Below, in pieces: positions 23,794 to 33,191 of a stretch of 64,000 bases of DNA. The translations under genes and the position numbers were made by a program. Where the stretch lies: contig JALEFY010000007.1 of assembly GCA_022760435.1 (NCBI GenBank), positions 241,084 to 305,083 on the forward strand, given 5' to 3'. The number at the start of each line of letters is the position of its first letter. Within the stretch, counting starts at the first letter, position 1. The notes under the pieces are model-generated. The model saw nothing but the letters and a program-made list of their open reading frames with translations, searched no databases and had not been told where the DNA came from. The DNA comes from Neomegalonema sp. (GTDB lineage: Bacteria > Pseudomonadota > Alphaproteobacteria > Rhodobacterales > Rhodobacteraceae).

Positions 23794-24816
23794 ATGTCGT
23801 CGCTACAGGACTTCGTTGAAGCCACCAAGATCTCGCCGCGTTTCTTCTTTCGGGGCGGCGAGGCTGACCGCGCCGTGCGCGAGATTGCGTCGGCATTGGC
23901 GGCTGATAGTGAAGTCGTTGTATTCACCGGGGAACCGGGAATTGGAAAGACCTTTGCGCTGACGCAATTATCGGCTCTCGTCTCGGATCGGGCAGCCGTG
24001 GCGGGGGTGTTTTTCACCGATCTGGACTTCCCTTCCTTCCTGCAAGTGGTCTGTACCAAATTTGGAGGGCGCGGCGGCGATCGCCCGGGCGCTGCGCTGC
24101 GTCGGCGCCTGCGCGCGCTACGCGCGAAAGGCGAGACCGCGATTCTCATCATAGACGATGCGCACCGGCTTGATGAGGAAGGCCTCGACAAGCTGTTGAT
24201 CGAAACCCGCGACCCGATCACTAATGAAATGCTGCTGCGCCTGGTGCTGGCGGGGCCGACCGAGCTCGAACACCGCCTGCAAAAGCCACAGAATGCCGCG
24301 CTGGCCGCCAAGGTCGGGGCTTTTGTGCGGCTGCACCCGATGCCGGCAGAAGAGGCGCGGGCCTTTGTCAGCGAATGGCTCGCCGCCGCCGGTCAATTGC
24401 CGCTCGAAGTGATCGAACCAGCGGCGCAAGACCGGCTGGTTCTGCGCGGAAAGGGCAATCCGAGGATGCTCAATGCGCTGTGCCTGCATGTGCTTCATGC
24501 TGCCGCCCGACTGGGGCTGCCACGGATCGGTTTTGACACGGTCGAGACCGCAGCGGTGGATGCGCGCGTCCTCGGGGCGGATGGGCCCGCACTGCCCGCG
24601 CCGAATTTCGCACTCACCAGCGATCAGCGGCCACCGCGACCGCCCTCACCGCTCGATCAACGCCCGCGCCCCAAGCCCAAGGCGCGCGACGAAATCGAGG
24701 ATTACGTGGAACCCTCTCGCGGGGGGTGGCTCTGGCCGGCCCTGTTCGCTGTTCTGGCAATCGGCGCCGCCGGAGCGGGTATCGCGCTTTATATGCAGCA
24801 AAACGGCCTGTTATAG
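23794..24816 (+). CDS. ExeA/GspA-like AAA ATPase with C-terminal membrane anchor
   Basis: A 340-residue protein starting MSSLQDFVEATKISPRFFF. The P-loop GEPGIGKTFALTQLSAL (about residues 48-64) and Walker B AILIIDDAHRLDEEGLDKL (about 118-136) identify an AAA_22/ExeA-type ATPase, and GAFVRLHPMPAEEARAFVSEWL and LRGKGNPRMLNALC match the GspA lid. A Pro/Arg-rich linker follows, then a transmembrane helix WPALFAVLAIGAAGAGIALYM close to the C-terminus. GspA normally works with GspB and a peptidoglycan-binding domain to place the type II secretin; neither is seen here, so the role is uncertain. No strong Shine-Dalgarno precedes the ATG. Confidence 0.75.
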   Translation: MSSLQDFVEATKISPRFFFRGGEADRAVREIASALAADSEVVVFTGEPGIGKTFALTQLSALVSDRAAVAGVFFTDLDFPSFLQVVCTKFGGRGGDRPGAALRRRLRALRAKGETAILIIDDAHRLDEEGLDKLLIETRDPITNEMLLRLVLAGPTELEHRLQKPQNAALAAKVGAFVRLHPMPAEEARAFVSEWLAAAGQLPLEVIEPAAQDRLVLRGKGNPRMLNALCLHVLHAAARLGLPRIGFDTVETAAVDARVLGADGPALPAPNFALTSDQRPPRPPSPLDQRPRPKPKARDEIEDYVEPSRGGWLWPALFAVLAIGAAGAGIALYMQQNGLL

Positions 24817-24879
24817 CCGAGGCAAAGACTTCTTGCCCCGGAAAGCGGCTGACAACAGCGACGTTTAAGAATTCACGAC

Positions 24880-25188
24880 CTAATGATCGGGCTTGTTCTG
24901 CTCGAAGGCATCCAGCTTCGCCTGGCTGGCGTCGGTCTGATACTGCGCGCGCCACTCCTCGTAAGGCATGCCATAAATGATTGCCCGCGCCTCGGCCTTG
25001 TCCAATGCGATGTCCCGCTCATTGGCCGCCTCTTGATACCATTTGCTCAGGCAGTTGCGGCAAAATCCCCCGAGATTCATCAGATCAATATTTTGCACAT
25101 CGGTGCGCGTGCGCAGATGATCCACCAGCCGACGAAACGCGGCGGCTTCCAGCTCAATCTGGGTCTGCGGATCGATTTGTGTTGTCAT
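24880..25188 (-). CDS. DUF1244 family protein
   Basis: A 102-residue soluble protein. The block EAAAFRRLVDHLRTRTDVQNIDLMNLGGFCRNCLSKWY followed by IIYGMPYEEWRAQYQ is the DUF1244 signature, a short family common in proteobacteria with conserved Cys residues (CRNC) but no known function. AGGAAGCGCGAG precedes the start on the minus strand. It is divergent from mgtE. Confidence 0.88.
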   Translation of the reverse strand: MTTQIDPQTQIELEAAAFRRLVDHLRTRTDVQNIDLMNLGGFCRNCLSKWYQEAANERDIALDKAEARAIIYGMPYEEWRAQYQTDASQAKLDAFEQNKPDH

Positions 25189-25338
25189 CTCGCGCTTCCT
25201 TTCATGCGTTCACAAAGCCTTGCTCCCGTAGCTGACCCGAAGGGCGCTGAAGGTCAACAACCCATCGCGGCGCTTCACCTGCGCGAGCAGGAAGGCTACA
25301 CCAGCATCAACCGCCATACTCAAAAGGGATAGCAAAGC

Positions 25339-26892
25339 ATGGCCGATCATGATCCGACCGAACCTGATCCGATCGAGCGCAGCACGATCGAGAACGGCGA
25401 AGCGTCGGACACCGACGCAGGCGCTGGCAATCCCGAGGAGGCCACAGCGGAACCGTCCCCTGAAGAGCTTGCGCGCAAGGCCGCCAAAAAGGCTCGGAAA
25501 AAGGCCAAGCGCCGGGCGCGCGAACATGTCGCCGAAGCCTTCGCCCAAAAGAGCTTTGCCCTCGACCAGAACCAGATCGAGCGCGTGTTCATCGCCCTGG
25601 AAACCGGCGACCGCGAAGCGCTGCTCAAGCTGACCAGCGCCTTTCACGAAGCAGACTTCGCCGATCTTCTCGAACAGATCTCCAATGAGGATCGCAGCCG
25701 CATCATCGAGATGCTGGGTCCGGACCTTCAGGCGATCGTGCTCTCCGAGCTCAAGGAGAGCACCCGCGATGAGGTGCTGGAGCAGATCGACCCCGAAGAC
25801 CTCGCCTCCTCGCTCAAGGATCTCGATACCGACGAGGTCGTCTATCTCGTCGAGGATATGGAGGAAGAAGACCAGGCGGTCATGCTCGACAACCTCGAAG
25901 CAGGCGAGCGGGTCGCGGTCGAGCAGGCACTGGCCTATCCCGAATACTCCGCCGGGCGATTGATGCAGCGCGAAATGGTCTGGGCCCCTGCCTTCAAGAC
26001 CGTGGGCGAGATGATCGACATGATGCGCGCCGCCGAGGATCTGCCGGACGAATTCTATGAGATCATCATCGTCGATGCCGCGATGAAGCCCATCGGCCTG
26101 GTGCCGCTCAGCCGGGTCATGGGCACCAGGCGCGAGGTGCGGCTCTCGCAGATCATGGAGGACAAATACACACAGTTCACCGTCGATCAAAAGCAGGAGG
26201 AGGTGGCCTATGCCTTCAACCAGTATCACCTGATCTCGGCGCCGGTGGTGGATGAGAACGGGCGGCTGGTCGGGCGTATCAATATCGATGACGCCATGCA
26301 GGCGCTTGATGAAGAAGCCGAAGAAGATCTGCTGCGCCTTGGTGGTGTTGGCGATGAGAGCCTGGGCGATGCCGTGGCCAAGATCGCCTGGCGCCGCTTT
26401 CCCTGGCTGGCGGTCAATCTCGCGACCGCGATCCTGGCCTCGCTGGTGATCGGGCTCTTTGACAGGGCGATCGAGCAAGTGGTGGCGCTGGCGGTGCTGA
26501 TGCCCATCGTCGCCTCGATGGGCGGCAATGCAGGCACTCAGACGCTGACCGTCGCGGTGCGGGCGCTGGCGACCAAAGATCTGACCGCCACCAACGCGAT
26601 GCGCATCATCACCCGCGAGACATTGGTGGGACTGGCGAACGGATTGGCCTTCGCGGTGGTGGTTGCGATCATTGGCATGATCTGGTTTGGCAGCCCGCTA
26701 CTCGGCCTCGTGCTGGCGGTGGCGATGGTGGTCAACATGCTGGTTGCCGGGCTCGCCGGGATCCTGATCCCGATCGGGCTGGAGAAGATCGGAGCCGACC
26801 CGGCGCTGGCTTCTGCGGTATTTGTGACAACGGTCACCGATGTCGTTGGTTTCTTTGTGTTTTTGGGAACCGCCGTCCTCATCCTGCTCTGA
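25339..26892 (+). CDS. mgtE: MgtE-family magnesium transporter
   Basis: A 517-residue Mg2+ channel. After an acidic then strongly basic N-terminal extension of about 65 residues (AKKARKKAKRRAREH), the MgtE N-domain superhelix (ADFADLLEQISNEDRSRIIEML), tandem CBS domains (residues about 195-320, with SAPVVDENGRLVGRINIDDAM) and five transmembrane helices follow. The channel signatures MPIVASMGGNAGTQTLTVAVRALA and VTTVTDVVGFFVFLGTAVLILL are intact. The CBS and N-domains gate the pore by cytoplasmic Mg2+. The charged N-terminal extension is longer than in the Thermus model protein. Confidence 0.93.
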   Translation: MADHDPTEPDPIERSTIENGEASDTDAGAGNPEEATAEPSPEELARKAAKKARKKAKRRAREHVAEAFAQKSFALDQNQIERVFIALETGDREALLKLTSAFHEADFADLLEQISNEDRSRIIEMLGPDLQAIVLSELKESTRDEVLEQIDPEDLASSLKDLDTDEVVYLVEDMEEEDQAVMLDNLEAGERVAVEQALAYPEYSAGRLMQREMVWAPAFKTVGEMIDMMRAAEDLPDEFYEIIIVDAAMKPIGLVPLSRVMGTRREVRLSQIMEDKYTQFTVDQKQEEVAYAFNQYHLISAPVVDENGRLVGRINIDDAMQALDEEAEEDLLRLGGVGDESLGDAVAKIAWRRFPWLAVNLATAILASLVIGLFDRAIEQVVALAVLMPIVASMGGNAGTQTLTVAVRALATKDLTATNAMRIITRETLVGLANGLAFAVVVAIIGMIWFGSPLLGLVLAVAMVVNMLVAGLAGILIPIGLEKIGADPALASAVFVTTVTDVVGFFVFLGTAVLILL

Positions 26893-26904
26893 CGCGCGCA
26901 GTGC

Positions 26905-28548
26905 CTATTGCGCGATCATCGCCTCCAGCGTGTCGAGACGGTCGGCCTCATGGGCTGGCTTGTCCCAGCGGATGCGCTTGATGCGCGGGAAGCGCATGGC
27001 GATGCCCGACTTGTGCCGGGACGAGCGCTGCACGGCGTCGAAGGCGACCTCGAAGACCAGCGCTGGCTCCACCGCGCGCACCGGGCCGAAGCGATCGGTG
27101 GTATGGGCGCGGATCCAGCGGTCGAGCTCTTTCAGCTCGTCATCGGTATAGCCCGAATAGGCCTTGCCGACCGGGGTCAGGCGCGGCCCGTCCTCGCCGA
27201 GCGTCCAGGCCCCGAATGTGTAGTCCGAATAGAAGGAGCTGCGCTTGCCATGGCCGCGCTGGGCGTACATCAGCACGCAATCGGCGCTCAGCGGATCGCG
27301 CTTCCACTTGAACCACGGCCCCATCGGCCGCCCGCCGACATAGGGCGCATCGCGGCGCTTGAGCATCAAGCCCTCCTGCGCCGCCGCCCGCGCCCCGGCA
27401 CGGATCTGCCCGAGCCCCTCCCAACTCTCGAAAGGCACCGGCGGCGACAGATCGAGCCGCACTGGCGTCTCACGCGCGAGCCAGTCTTGCAGCCGCGCCT
27501 GCCGCTCGGCGAGGGGCAGATCGCGCAGATCCCGCTCCCCGTCATGCAGCAGATCATAGGCGCGGATATGGGCGGGGAACTCGCGCAGCATCCTGGCCGA
27601 GACCGCCTTGCGCCCGAGCCGCTTTTGCAGATCGGCGAAGGGCGCGGGCTCCCCATCGCGCATCACCAGCAGCTCGCCATCGACAGCCCCGCGCCAGCGC
27701 ATCGCCGCGAGCAGATCGGGAAAGGCACCGCCGATCTCCTCGCCGGTGCGCGAATAGAGCCGCTGGCCGCTCGGCGTCGCGATCGCCTGCACCCGGATCC
27801 CGTCCCATTTCCACTCGGCAATGAAATCCGCCGGGGAAAGCCGCTCGGCCATCCGCGCGAGGGTCAGAGCCTCGCCCTGGGTGTTCTCGCGCTGCTCCCC
27901 GGCCGAATAGAGCGCCGCCTCGATCGGATGGGCGAGCATCATCGGGCGAAAGGCGAGCGCGAGATCGACGCTCGGCGCCCCGGCCCGCCCCTCGAGCCAG
28001 GCGAAGAGCGGCACATAGGGCGGCTCGAGCCCGTGCCAGAGCGCCTCGATATCCTCGAGGCTGACATCGGCGCTCATCTGCGCGAGTGCGGTCTTGGCGA
28101 GGCGCTCGGAAACCCCGACCCGCATCCCGCCCGTGGCGAGCTTGATCAGCGCGAAACGCTCATCGGCGGGCAAGCGGTCCAGCATCCTCGCGAGCAGCGC
28201 CGGTGCCTCCTGCCGCCCCGCCGCGCGCAAGGCATCGACCGCCTCGGACAAGAGCAGCGGGGCGCCCTTCGCGCCGGTGTCGGGCCAGATCAGCGCCACG
28301 GTCTCCGCCAGATCGCCCACGAAATCATAGGAGAGCCGGAACAGCACCGGGTCAACCCGCTCCTCCACCAGCGCCCGGATCACCGCCGGTTTGACGCTGC
28401 GCAGATCGAGCTTGCCGCACAGCGCCGCCAGCGCCCAGCCCCGATCAGGATCCGGCGTCGCCTCGAAATACCGCCGCAAAACCCGCAACTTGGCATTGCG
28501 CGAGGCGGTGAAGACCAGTGCGCAGAGCAGGCGGGCGAAGGGGGTCAT
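26905..28548 (-). CDS. ATP-dependent DNA ligase of the cisplatin-response type
   Basis: A 547-residue ligase starting MTPFARLLCALVFTASRNAK. The adenylation motif EWKWDGIRVQ holds the catalytic lysine, with later nucleotidyltransferase motifs TGEEIGGAFPDLL, DGELLVM, EGLMLKRRDAPYVGGR and WFKWKRDP. The helical N-terminal domain (residues 1-200) matches the family called cisplatin damage response ATP-dependent DNA ligase. Its start overlaps the stop of the upstream exonuclease gene as ATGA. It probably seals breaks in a dedicated repair pathway separate from NAD-dependent LigA. Confidence 0.9.
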   Translation of the reverse strand: MTPFARLLCALVFTASRNAKLRVLRRYFEATPDPDRGWALAALCGKLDLRSVKPAVIRALVEERVDPVLFRLSYDFVGDLAETVALIWPDTGAKGAPLLLSEAVDALRAAGRQEAPALLARMLDRLPADERFALIKLATGGMRVGVSERLAKTALAQMSADVSLEDIEALWHGLEPPYVPLFAWLEGRAGAPSVDLALAFRPMMLAHPIEAALYSAGEQRENTQGEALTLARMAERLSPADFIAEWKWDGIRVQAIATPSGQRLYSRTGEEIGGAFPDLLAAMRWRGAVDGELLVMRDGEPAPFADLQKRLGRKAVSARMLREFPAHIRAYDLLHDGERDLRDLPLAERQARLQDWLARETPVRLDLSPPVPFESWEGLGQIRAGARAAAQEGLMLKRRDAPYVGGRPMGPWFKWKRDPLSADCVLMYAQRGHGKRSSFYSDYTFGAWTLGEDGPRLTPVGKAYSGYTDDELKELDRWIRAHTTDRFGPVRAVEPALVFEVAFDAVQRSSRHKSGIAMRFPRIKRIRWDKPAHEADRLDTLEAMIAQ

Positions 28549-29567
28549 TCCGCCTCCCCCTCTGCGCCGTTCTCGCGGCCCGCGATCGCCAGCGCTTCGG
28601 CAGTGAGCCCTTGCGTGCGGGCCCAATGGACCAGCCCATCCTCGGCGCCATGGGTGACCCAGGTCGTCTGCGCCCCGGTCTCAAGGATCGTCGCGCAGAG
28701 CTCGCCCCAATCGGCATGGTCCGAGATCACCATGGGCAGCTCGACCCCGCCCTGACGCGCGCGCTGGCGCACCCGCATCCAGCCGCTCGCAGCGCAGATC
28801 ACCGGATCGGGCAGGCGCCGGGCCCAGGTATCGCGCAGTGCCGAGGCCGGGGCGAGCACGATTTGCCCCGCCATCTCCTCCTTGCGCGCGGCGGTGGCAT
28901 CGAGCTTCGGGCCCATCGCTACGCCAAGCTGCTCATAAAGATCGGTGAGCTTGCGCAGCGAGCCATGCAGGTAGATCGGCGCCTCCCACCCCGCCCGGCG
29001 CAGCTCGGCGATCAGCCGCTGGCACTTGCCCAAAGGATAGACGCTGACCGCATGGGCGCGCTCGGGGAAGGTGGCGAGGCTGGCAAGCAGCCGCCCGATC
29101 TCGCCTTCGATCGGCGGATGGGTGAAGACCGGCAGGCCGAATGTCGCCTCGGTGACGAAGAGATCGCAGGCGACCGGCTCGAACGGCGCGCAGGTCGGGT
29201 CAAAGCGGCGCTTGTAATCGCCCGAGACCACCGCGCGCCCGTGCTTGCCCTCGATCACCACCTGCGCGGAGCCGAGCACATGGCCCGCCGGGGCCAGCCA
29301 GATCGACACCTCGCCGAGCCGCAGAACCTCGCCCAGCGCCAGGGTCTCGATCTGCCCGAAGGCCGTCTCACCATAGCGCACCCGCGCGATCGCGGCCGTC
29401 TGCGGCGTGCAGAGCAGCTTGCCCATGCCGGGGCGGCAGTGATCGCCATGGCCATGGGTGACCACCGCCCGCGCCACCGGACGCAGCGGGTCGATATGGA
29501 AATCGCCCGCCGGACAATAAAGGCCAGCATCGTTAAGGGTCAGGTAACCATTTGCATCCACGCTCAT
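28545..29567 (-). CDS. Ligase-associated DNA exonuclease (metallo-beta-lactamase fold)
   Basis: A 340-residue MBL-fold nuclease starting MSVDANGYLTLNDAG (an in-frame start at 29591 is less likely). The metal site is seen as VVTHGHGDHCRPGMG, with APAGHVLGSAQVVIEG, VVSGDYKRRFD and a late SDHADW motif of the beta-CASP/SNM1 type. Family members stand next to the bacterial ATP-dependent ligase and are predicted to trim DNA ends before ligation. The four-base overlap with the ligase gene supports a shared complex. The Lhr-like helicase and PdeM phosphoesterase found in fuller versions of this cluster are absent here. Confidence 0.88.
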   Translation of the reverse strand: MSVDANGYLTLNDAGLYCPAGDFHIDPLRPVARAVVTHGHGDHCRPGMGKLLCTPQTAAIARVRYGETAFGQIETLALGEVLRLGEVSIWLAPAGHVLGSAQVVIEGKHGRAVVSGDYKRRFDPTCAPFEPVACDLFVTEATFGLPVFTHPPIEGEIGRLLASLATFPERAHAVSVYPLGKCQRLIAELRRAGWEAPIYLHGSLRKLTDLYEQLGVAMGPKLDATAARKEEMAGQIVLAPASALRDTWARRLPDPVICAASGWMRVRQRARQGGVELPMVISDHADWGELCATILETGAQTTWVTHGAEDGLVHWARTQGLTAEALAIAGRENGAEGEAE

Positions 29568-29648
29568 CCTCAGCAGCCTAGGGCTCTGCATCGCGGCTTC
29601 AAGCCGTCAGAGCCGGGCGTGCGTGTTTTCCGCGAGAAAGAGAGCCAG

Positions 29649-29888
29649 ATGCGCTTTTACGATCCTTTTGCCACCATGTTCCCTAGCGGTGAGGGCGCTC
29701 AGAAACCGCCCGCTCCGCTGCAAGGCGATCCGATGAGCTGGGACTTTTCTGAAGATCCGATGCTCTGGGCCCGCACCCGGTTCGGCGAGCGCCAGCCGCG
29801 CGAAAAGCTGTTCCCGGAAGCCAAGCCTTACGAAAACCCTTTGAGAAAGCTGGCGAACTCTCTGAGCCTGCCGATCCGCTTTCACTAG
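29649..29888 (+). CDS. Small hypothetical protein
   Basis: A 79-residue frame, MRFYDPFATMFPSGEGAQKP, preceded by GAGAAAGAGAG. It is rich in Pro and aromatic residues, has no membrane segment, and its last four bases overlap the convergent glycosyltransferase gene. The composition looks coding and the ribosome-binding site is fair, but I recognise no family. It could be a species-level orphan. Confidence 0.55.
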   Translation: MRFYDPFATMFPSGEGAQKPPAPLQGDPMSWDFSEDPMLWARTRFGERQPREKLFPEAKPYENPLRKLANSLSLPIRFH

Positions 29889-32800
29889 GCCAGATGCGGG
29901 CGCAAGGCGGCAAGGACCTGCTCGAGACCGAGCGCGCTCATGCATTCCGGCGTCGCGCCCGCACAGATCGTTTCATATTTGTGGCCCCGCAGCTCGCAGG
30001 GGATGCATGACAATCCCGCCCTGAGAACCTGCGCCCGCGCGCCGATCGGCCCTCGCGAGGCGATCGTGGTCGGCCCGAACAGCGCCACCAGCTCGATCCC
30101 AAGGGCCTGCGCCATATTCATGAAGCCGCTGTCATTGGACAGGAACACCGCGCATTCTCGCATATGCGCCGCGCTCTCGCGCAGGCTGCCGCCGGTGAAA
30201 TCGGCCGCGCCCGCGACGCGCTCGTCACTGCCGCCAAAGCAGCGGACCTCATAGCCATCGCGGATGAGCTGCCGGGTCAGCGCCTCGAAATGCGGCCAGC
30301 GCTTGGCCGCCCAGCGTCCGCCCTTCGATCCCGCATGGAGCCCAATGATCCGCCCCCGCCGCGGGGAGGCCGGCTTGAGATCGGCAAAGAAATAATCCTG
30401 CGCCACCTCGGCGGTGCTCGGCGCGCGAAGGCCGAGCATTGCGGCGACGAAGCGGGCATTGAACACCGCCTCCTGCTCATCGCCGAGCGGGTTGAACCCC
30501 TCAAAGGCGCGCGAGACATGGATCTTCGGCGCGTTGAAGCGCGCCGGTCCCGGCCCGAAACAGTCGAACACAAAGACCTGCTCATAGGGCTTGGCCATGG
30601 CGCCTTCGCTGAGCTGAAAGACACTGCCCACCGCCTCGGCCTGCGCGAAGACCTCGAAATTGGCGGCGAAATCGCCCTTCACGATCACGTCGATCGGAGC
30701 GCCGAAATGGCGGGCGAGCAGCGAGATCGCCGGAGCGGTATGGATGCAATTGCCGATCCCCGAGCCGACACAGGCCGCGATCCGCCGTCCGGTCTGGCGC
30801 AGCACCTTGCCGATGCCGCTGGCGAAGGCCGCCGGACGCGCGGAGGGCGCGATGATCGCGTCCAACTGCGCGCGCGGTGCCTGCGCTGCCAGCTCCCGGA
30901 TCTTCGCCGCCCATTGCCCGAGATCCTCGTCAAGCACCAGATCGCTGCCCGGTGCGAGATAGGGGAAATTGCCCTGCCGCGCCATCAGCACCGGCGTCCC
31001 GCGCCGCAGCGCCTCGACCGGGATCCGCCCGAAGGTCTCGACAAAGGTGAAACTCGGGCACAGCACCACCGCCGCCCGGTCGATCAGCGCATCCACATCC
31101 TCGCGCCGGTCGAGCACGATGACATTGGCCAGGGCGCGCCGCGTCACTTCCGCCGTCATCATCGCGAGATTGCCTTGCGAGCAGACGATCAGGAAATCTT
31201 GCTCCGGCATCTGCGCGGCCAGATCGAGCACGAACCACGCGCCCTTATCCGCCCGGCCATTGAGCAGCAGCACATAGCCCGTCCAGTCCGCCGGCAGGTC
31301 GGTTTGCGGCTTTCGCGGCCCTTCCTGCGGGCTGACCGAGGGGATCACGGCTGGCGAGAAGCCGAACTGGTTCTCGAACACCGCTTGCAGATAGACCGAG
31401 TTCACATAGACCGGCCCCGGGCCGTAGAGCAGCAGCTCGAAACTGCGATCAATCTTCTGCGGCGCGTCGGAGAAATAGCCGCGCTTTTCGGCGAGAAAGG
31501 CGGGCTCGAACACCTCACTCCAGAAATGGATGCCCTTGATCAGCGGAATATCAAAGCCGCGCAGCGCCTCGCCCGTCAGCTCGAGCGCGCCGGAGACGGC
31601 ATGGACGAAATCGGGCGAGAGCTCGAGCAGCTTCGCCCGCATCTGGGCGAGCGTTGGCTCGATGAAATGGGTCGGATAGGCGAGCGCGTCCTGTCCCTCG
31701 TGCCCGCTCGGGGGCTCCCAGCCGATGAAGGCGACGCTGTAGCCTTGGGCCTCATAATGCTGCGCGGCATCGAGCAAAAAGCGCTCGGCGCCGCCAAAGG
31801 CGAAGGCCCCTTTCTTGGAGATCAGCACCGCGCGCTTGGTGCGCTGCGCGGGAGCGAGGGCGGCGGAGGTTGGGGCAGCGCCAATCGTCAGCAGCCGCGC
31901 AGCCGCCGCTTCCGGCAGCGGCCCCGCCTTGAGCAGATCGCGGCGCAGCGCCAAGGGCCCGTGCTCAAGCGCGATCGCCCCGGCGAAAAACGCGGCGCCG
32001 GGCGAGAGCGTTTCCGGCACGCCGACGCCCGCACCGTCTTCGGTGACAAATTGCGGTGCCTCGAGCCCCTCGATGGCGCGGTAGCGGGCCAATGCCCGCT
32101 TTTCGAGCCGCACCGCATCGGTTTCCTCAACCAGCGACAGCACGTGACCGGCCGAATCCGGCGCTCCGTCCTCGAGCGCGATCTGGGCGCGCAGGGTCGC
32201 AGCCTGGGGGTGTTTGCGCTCAACCGCCCAATGCTCGAGCAGATCGCGCGCAGCCGCCACCCGTCCGCTCTGCCGATAGAGCCCGGCCAGCAACATCGCG
32301 ACCTCGGGACGATCCGGGGCGAGGCGCTGCGCGCGCTCGGCCAGCGCGAGCACCCGCGCGAGCATCTCGGGTCGCTCGGGTAGCATGCCGAAATCGCCAT
32401 GGGTCAGCCGACGCCCAACCGTTGCAGCATGAAAAGCCAAATCGGGATGCTCGACAAGCATCGCCGCCTGCGCCATTTGCGCAAATCCCTCTTCGAGCCG
32501 CGACAAAGCAATCAGCGCCTCGCCGCGATGCTGCAACAAGGCCGTGGATTGCGCAAAATGCCCCAATCCGGCTTCGCATAAGCGCAGACAAGACTCGAAA
32601 GCCCGCATGCGCAGCAACAGCATGGTCAGCTTTTCGCAAAAGAACTGATGCGGGCCGTAATACTCGAGATAGTCGGCCAGCATGAAAACCGGCGCTTGAT
32701 CGACGGGCAAGACCTCCAGGATCGGATCGAAAGCCTGCTGCATCCGCTCCTTGCCTTCGCCGCCCTGCAAGACCTGCGTATGTGTTTCCAGCGCGATGGA

Positions 32801-33151
32801 CGCCAGCGCCGCCATCTTTTCCGCCGCCGCGCGCCGACCGCCAAGCCCGCCGAACTCATGCTGCTCCAACGCACGCTCGCGAAGCGCAAAACGCGCATCG
32901 GGCTGGCGCTCAAGGCGCAGGGACAGCATCTGTGCGCCAACAAGCACTTTGAGCTCAAGCCAGCCGGGGCCACGCGGGATAAAGAAGGAGAATGGCGCCC
33001 CCGCGCCGCGACCATCACAGCGCAAACGGCGCGAGAGAAGCTGCCCGGCCTCTCCCGTGACCAGCAAGACCGGCGCCTCTGCGGGCAGATCTCGGCTTCC
33101 GCATCGCCCCTCGAATCGATCAGGGCCCAACCGCTCAAACTCGCAAAACAC
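29885..33151 (-). CDS. Large multidomain glycosyltransferase (TPR-like + GT4-like + GT9)
   Basis: A 1088-residue protein. Residues 1-110 form a beta-rich region of unknown type. Residues about 150-350 are TPR-like helices. About 445-760 resemble a GT4/GT-B enzyme (KKGAFAFGGAERFLLDAAQHY, LLLNGRADKGAWFVLDLAAQ, CPSFTFVETFGRIPVEALRRGTPVLMA). Residues about 770-1088 are a GT9 heptosyltransferase-type domain (VGSGIGNCIHTAPAISLLARHFG, GLHAGSKGGRWAAKRWPHFEALTRQL, FLSNDSGFMNMAQALG, ALFGPT, then a CIPC-type cysteine cluster). Both transferase domains appear complete, so it may add two sugars in one surface-glycan pathway. It heads a minus-strand polysaccharide group. Confidence 0.83.
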   Translation of the reverse strand: MFCEFERLGPDRFEGRCGSRDLPAEAPVLLVTGEAGQLLSRRLRCDGRGAGAPFSFFIPRGPGWLELKVLVGAQMLSLRLERQPDARFALRERALEQHEFGGLGGRRAAAEKMAALASIALETHTQVLQGGEGKERMQQAFDPILEVLPVDQAPVFMLADYLEYYGPHQFFCEKLTMLLLRMRAFESCLRLCEAGLGHFAQSTALLQHRGEALIALSRLEEGFAQMAQAAMLVEHPDLAFHAATVGRRLTHGDFGMLPERPEMLARVLALAERAQRLAPDRPEVAMLLAGLYRQSGRVAAARDLLEHWAVERKHPQAATLRAQIALEDGAPDSAGHVLSLVEETDAVRLEKRALARYRAIEGLEAPQFVTEDGAGVGVPETLSPGAAFFAGAIALEHGPLALRRDLLKAGPLPEAAAARLLTIGAAPTSAALAPAQRTKRAVLISKKGAFAFGGAERFLLDAAQHYEAQGYSVAFIGWEPPSGHEGQDALAYPTHFIEPTLAQMRAKLLELSPDFVHAVSGALELTGEALRGFDIPLIKGIHFWSEVFEPAFLAEKRGYFSDAPQKIDRSFELLLYGPGPVYVNSVYLQAVFENQFGFSPAVIPSVSPQEGPRKPQTDLPADWTGYVLLLNGRADKGAWFVLDLAAQMPEQDFLIVCSQGNLAMMTAEVTRRALANVIVLDRREDVDALIDRAAVVLCPSFTFVETFGRIPVEALRRGTPVLMARQGNFPYLAPGSDLVLDEDLGQWAAKIRELAAQAPRAQLDAIIAPSARPAAFASGIGKVLRQTGRRIAACVGSGIGNCIHTAPAISLLARHFGAPIDVIVKGDFAANFEVFAQAEAVGSVFQLSEGAMAKPYEQVFVFDCFGPGPARFNAPKIHVSRAFEGFNPLGDEQEAVFNARFVAAMLGLRAPSTAEVAQDYFFADLKPASPRRGRIIGLHAGSKGGRWAAKRWPHFEALTRQLIRDGYEVRCFGGSDERVAGAADFTGGSLRESAAHMRECAVFLSNDSGFMNMAQALGIELVALFGPTTIASRGPIGARAQVLRAGLSCIPCELRGHKYETICAGATPECMSALGLEQVLAALRPHLA

Positions 33152-33191
33152 CAGAAAGCCTCGCTGCTTGCACGCCCCCGCAGGGACGCGA

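Noticed and set aside
25189..25338. A magnesium riboswitch upstream of mgtE
   Set aside because: No recognisable M-box or ykoK pairing was found in the 150 bases; a covariance search would be decisive.
30164..32383. A 739-codon open frame antisense to the large glycosyltransferase
   Set aside because: A GC-skew shadow; no ribosome-binding site or family motif, and the minus strand encodes clear GT4 and GT9 domains.
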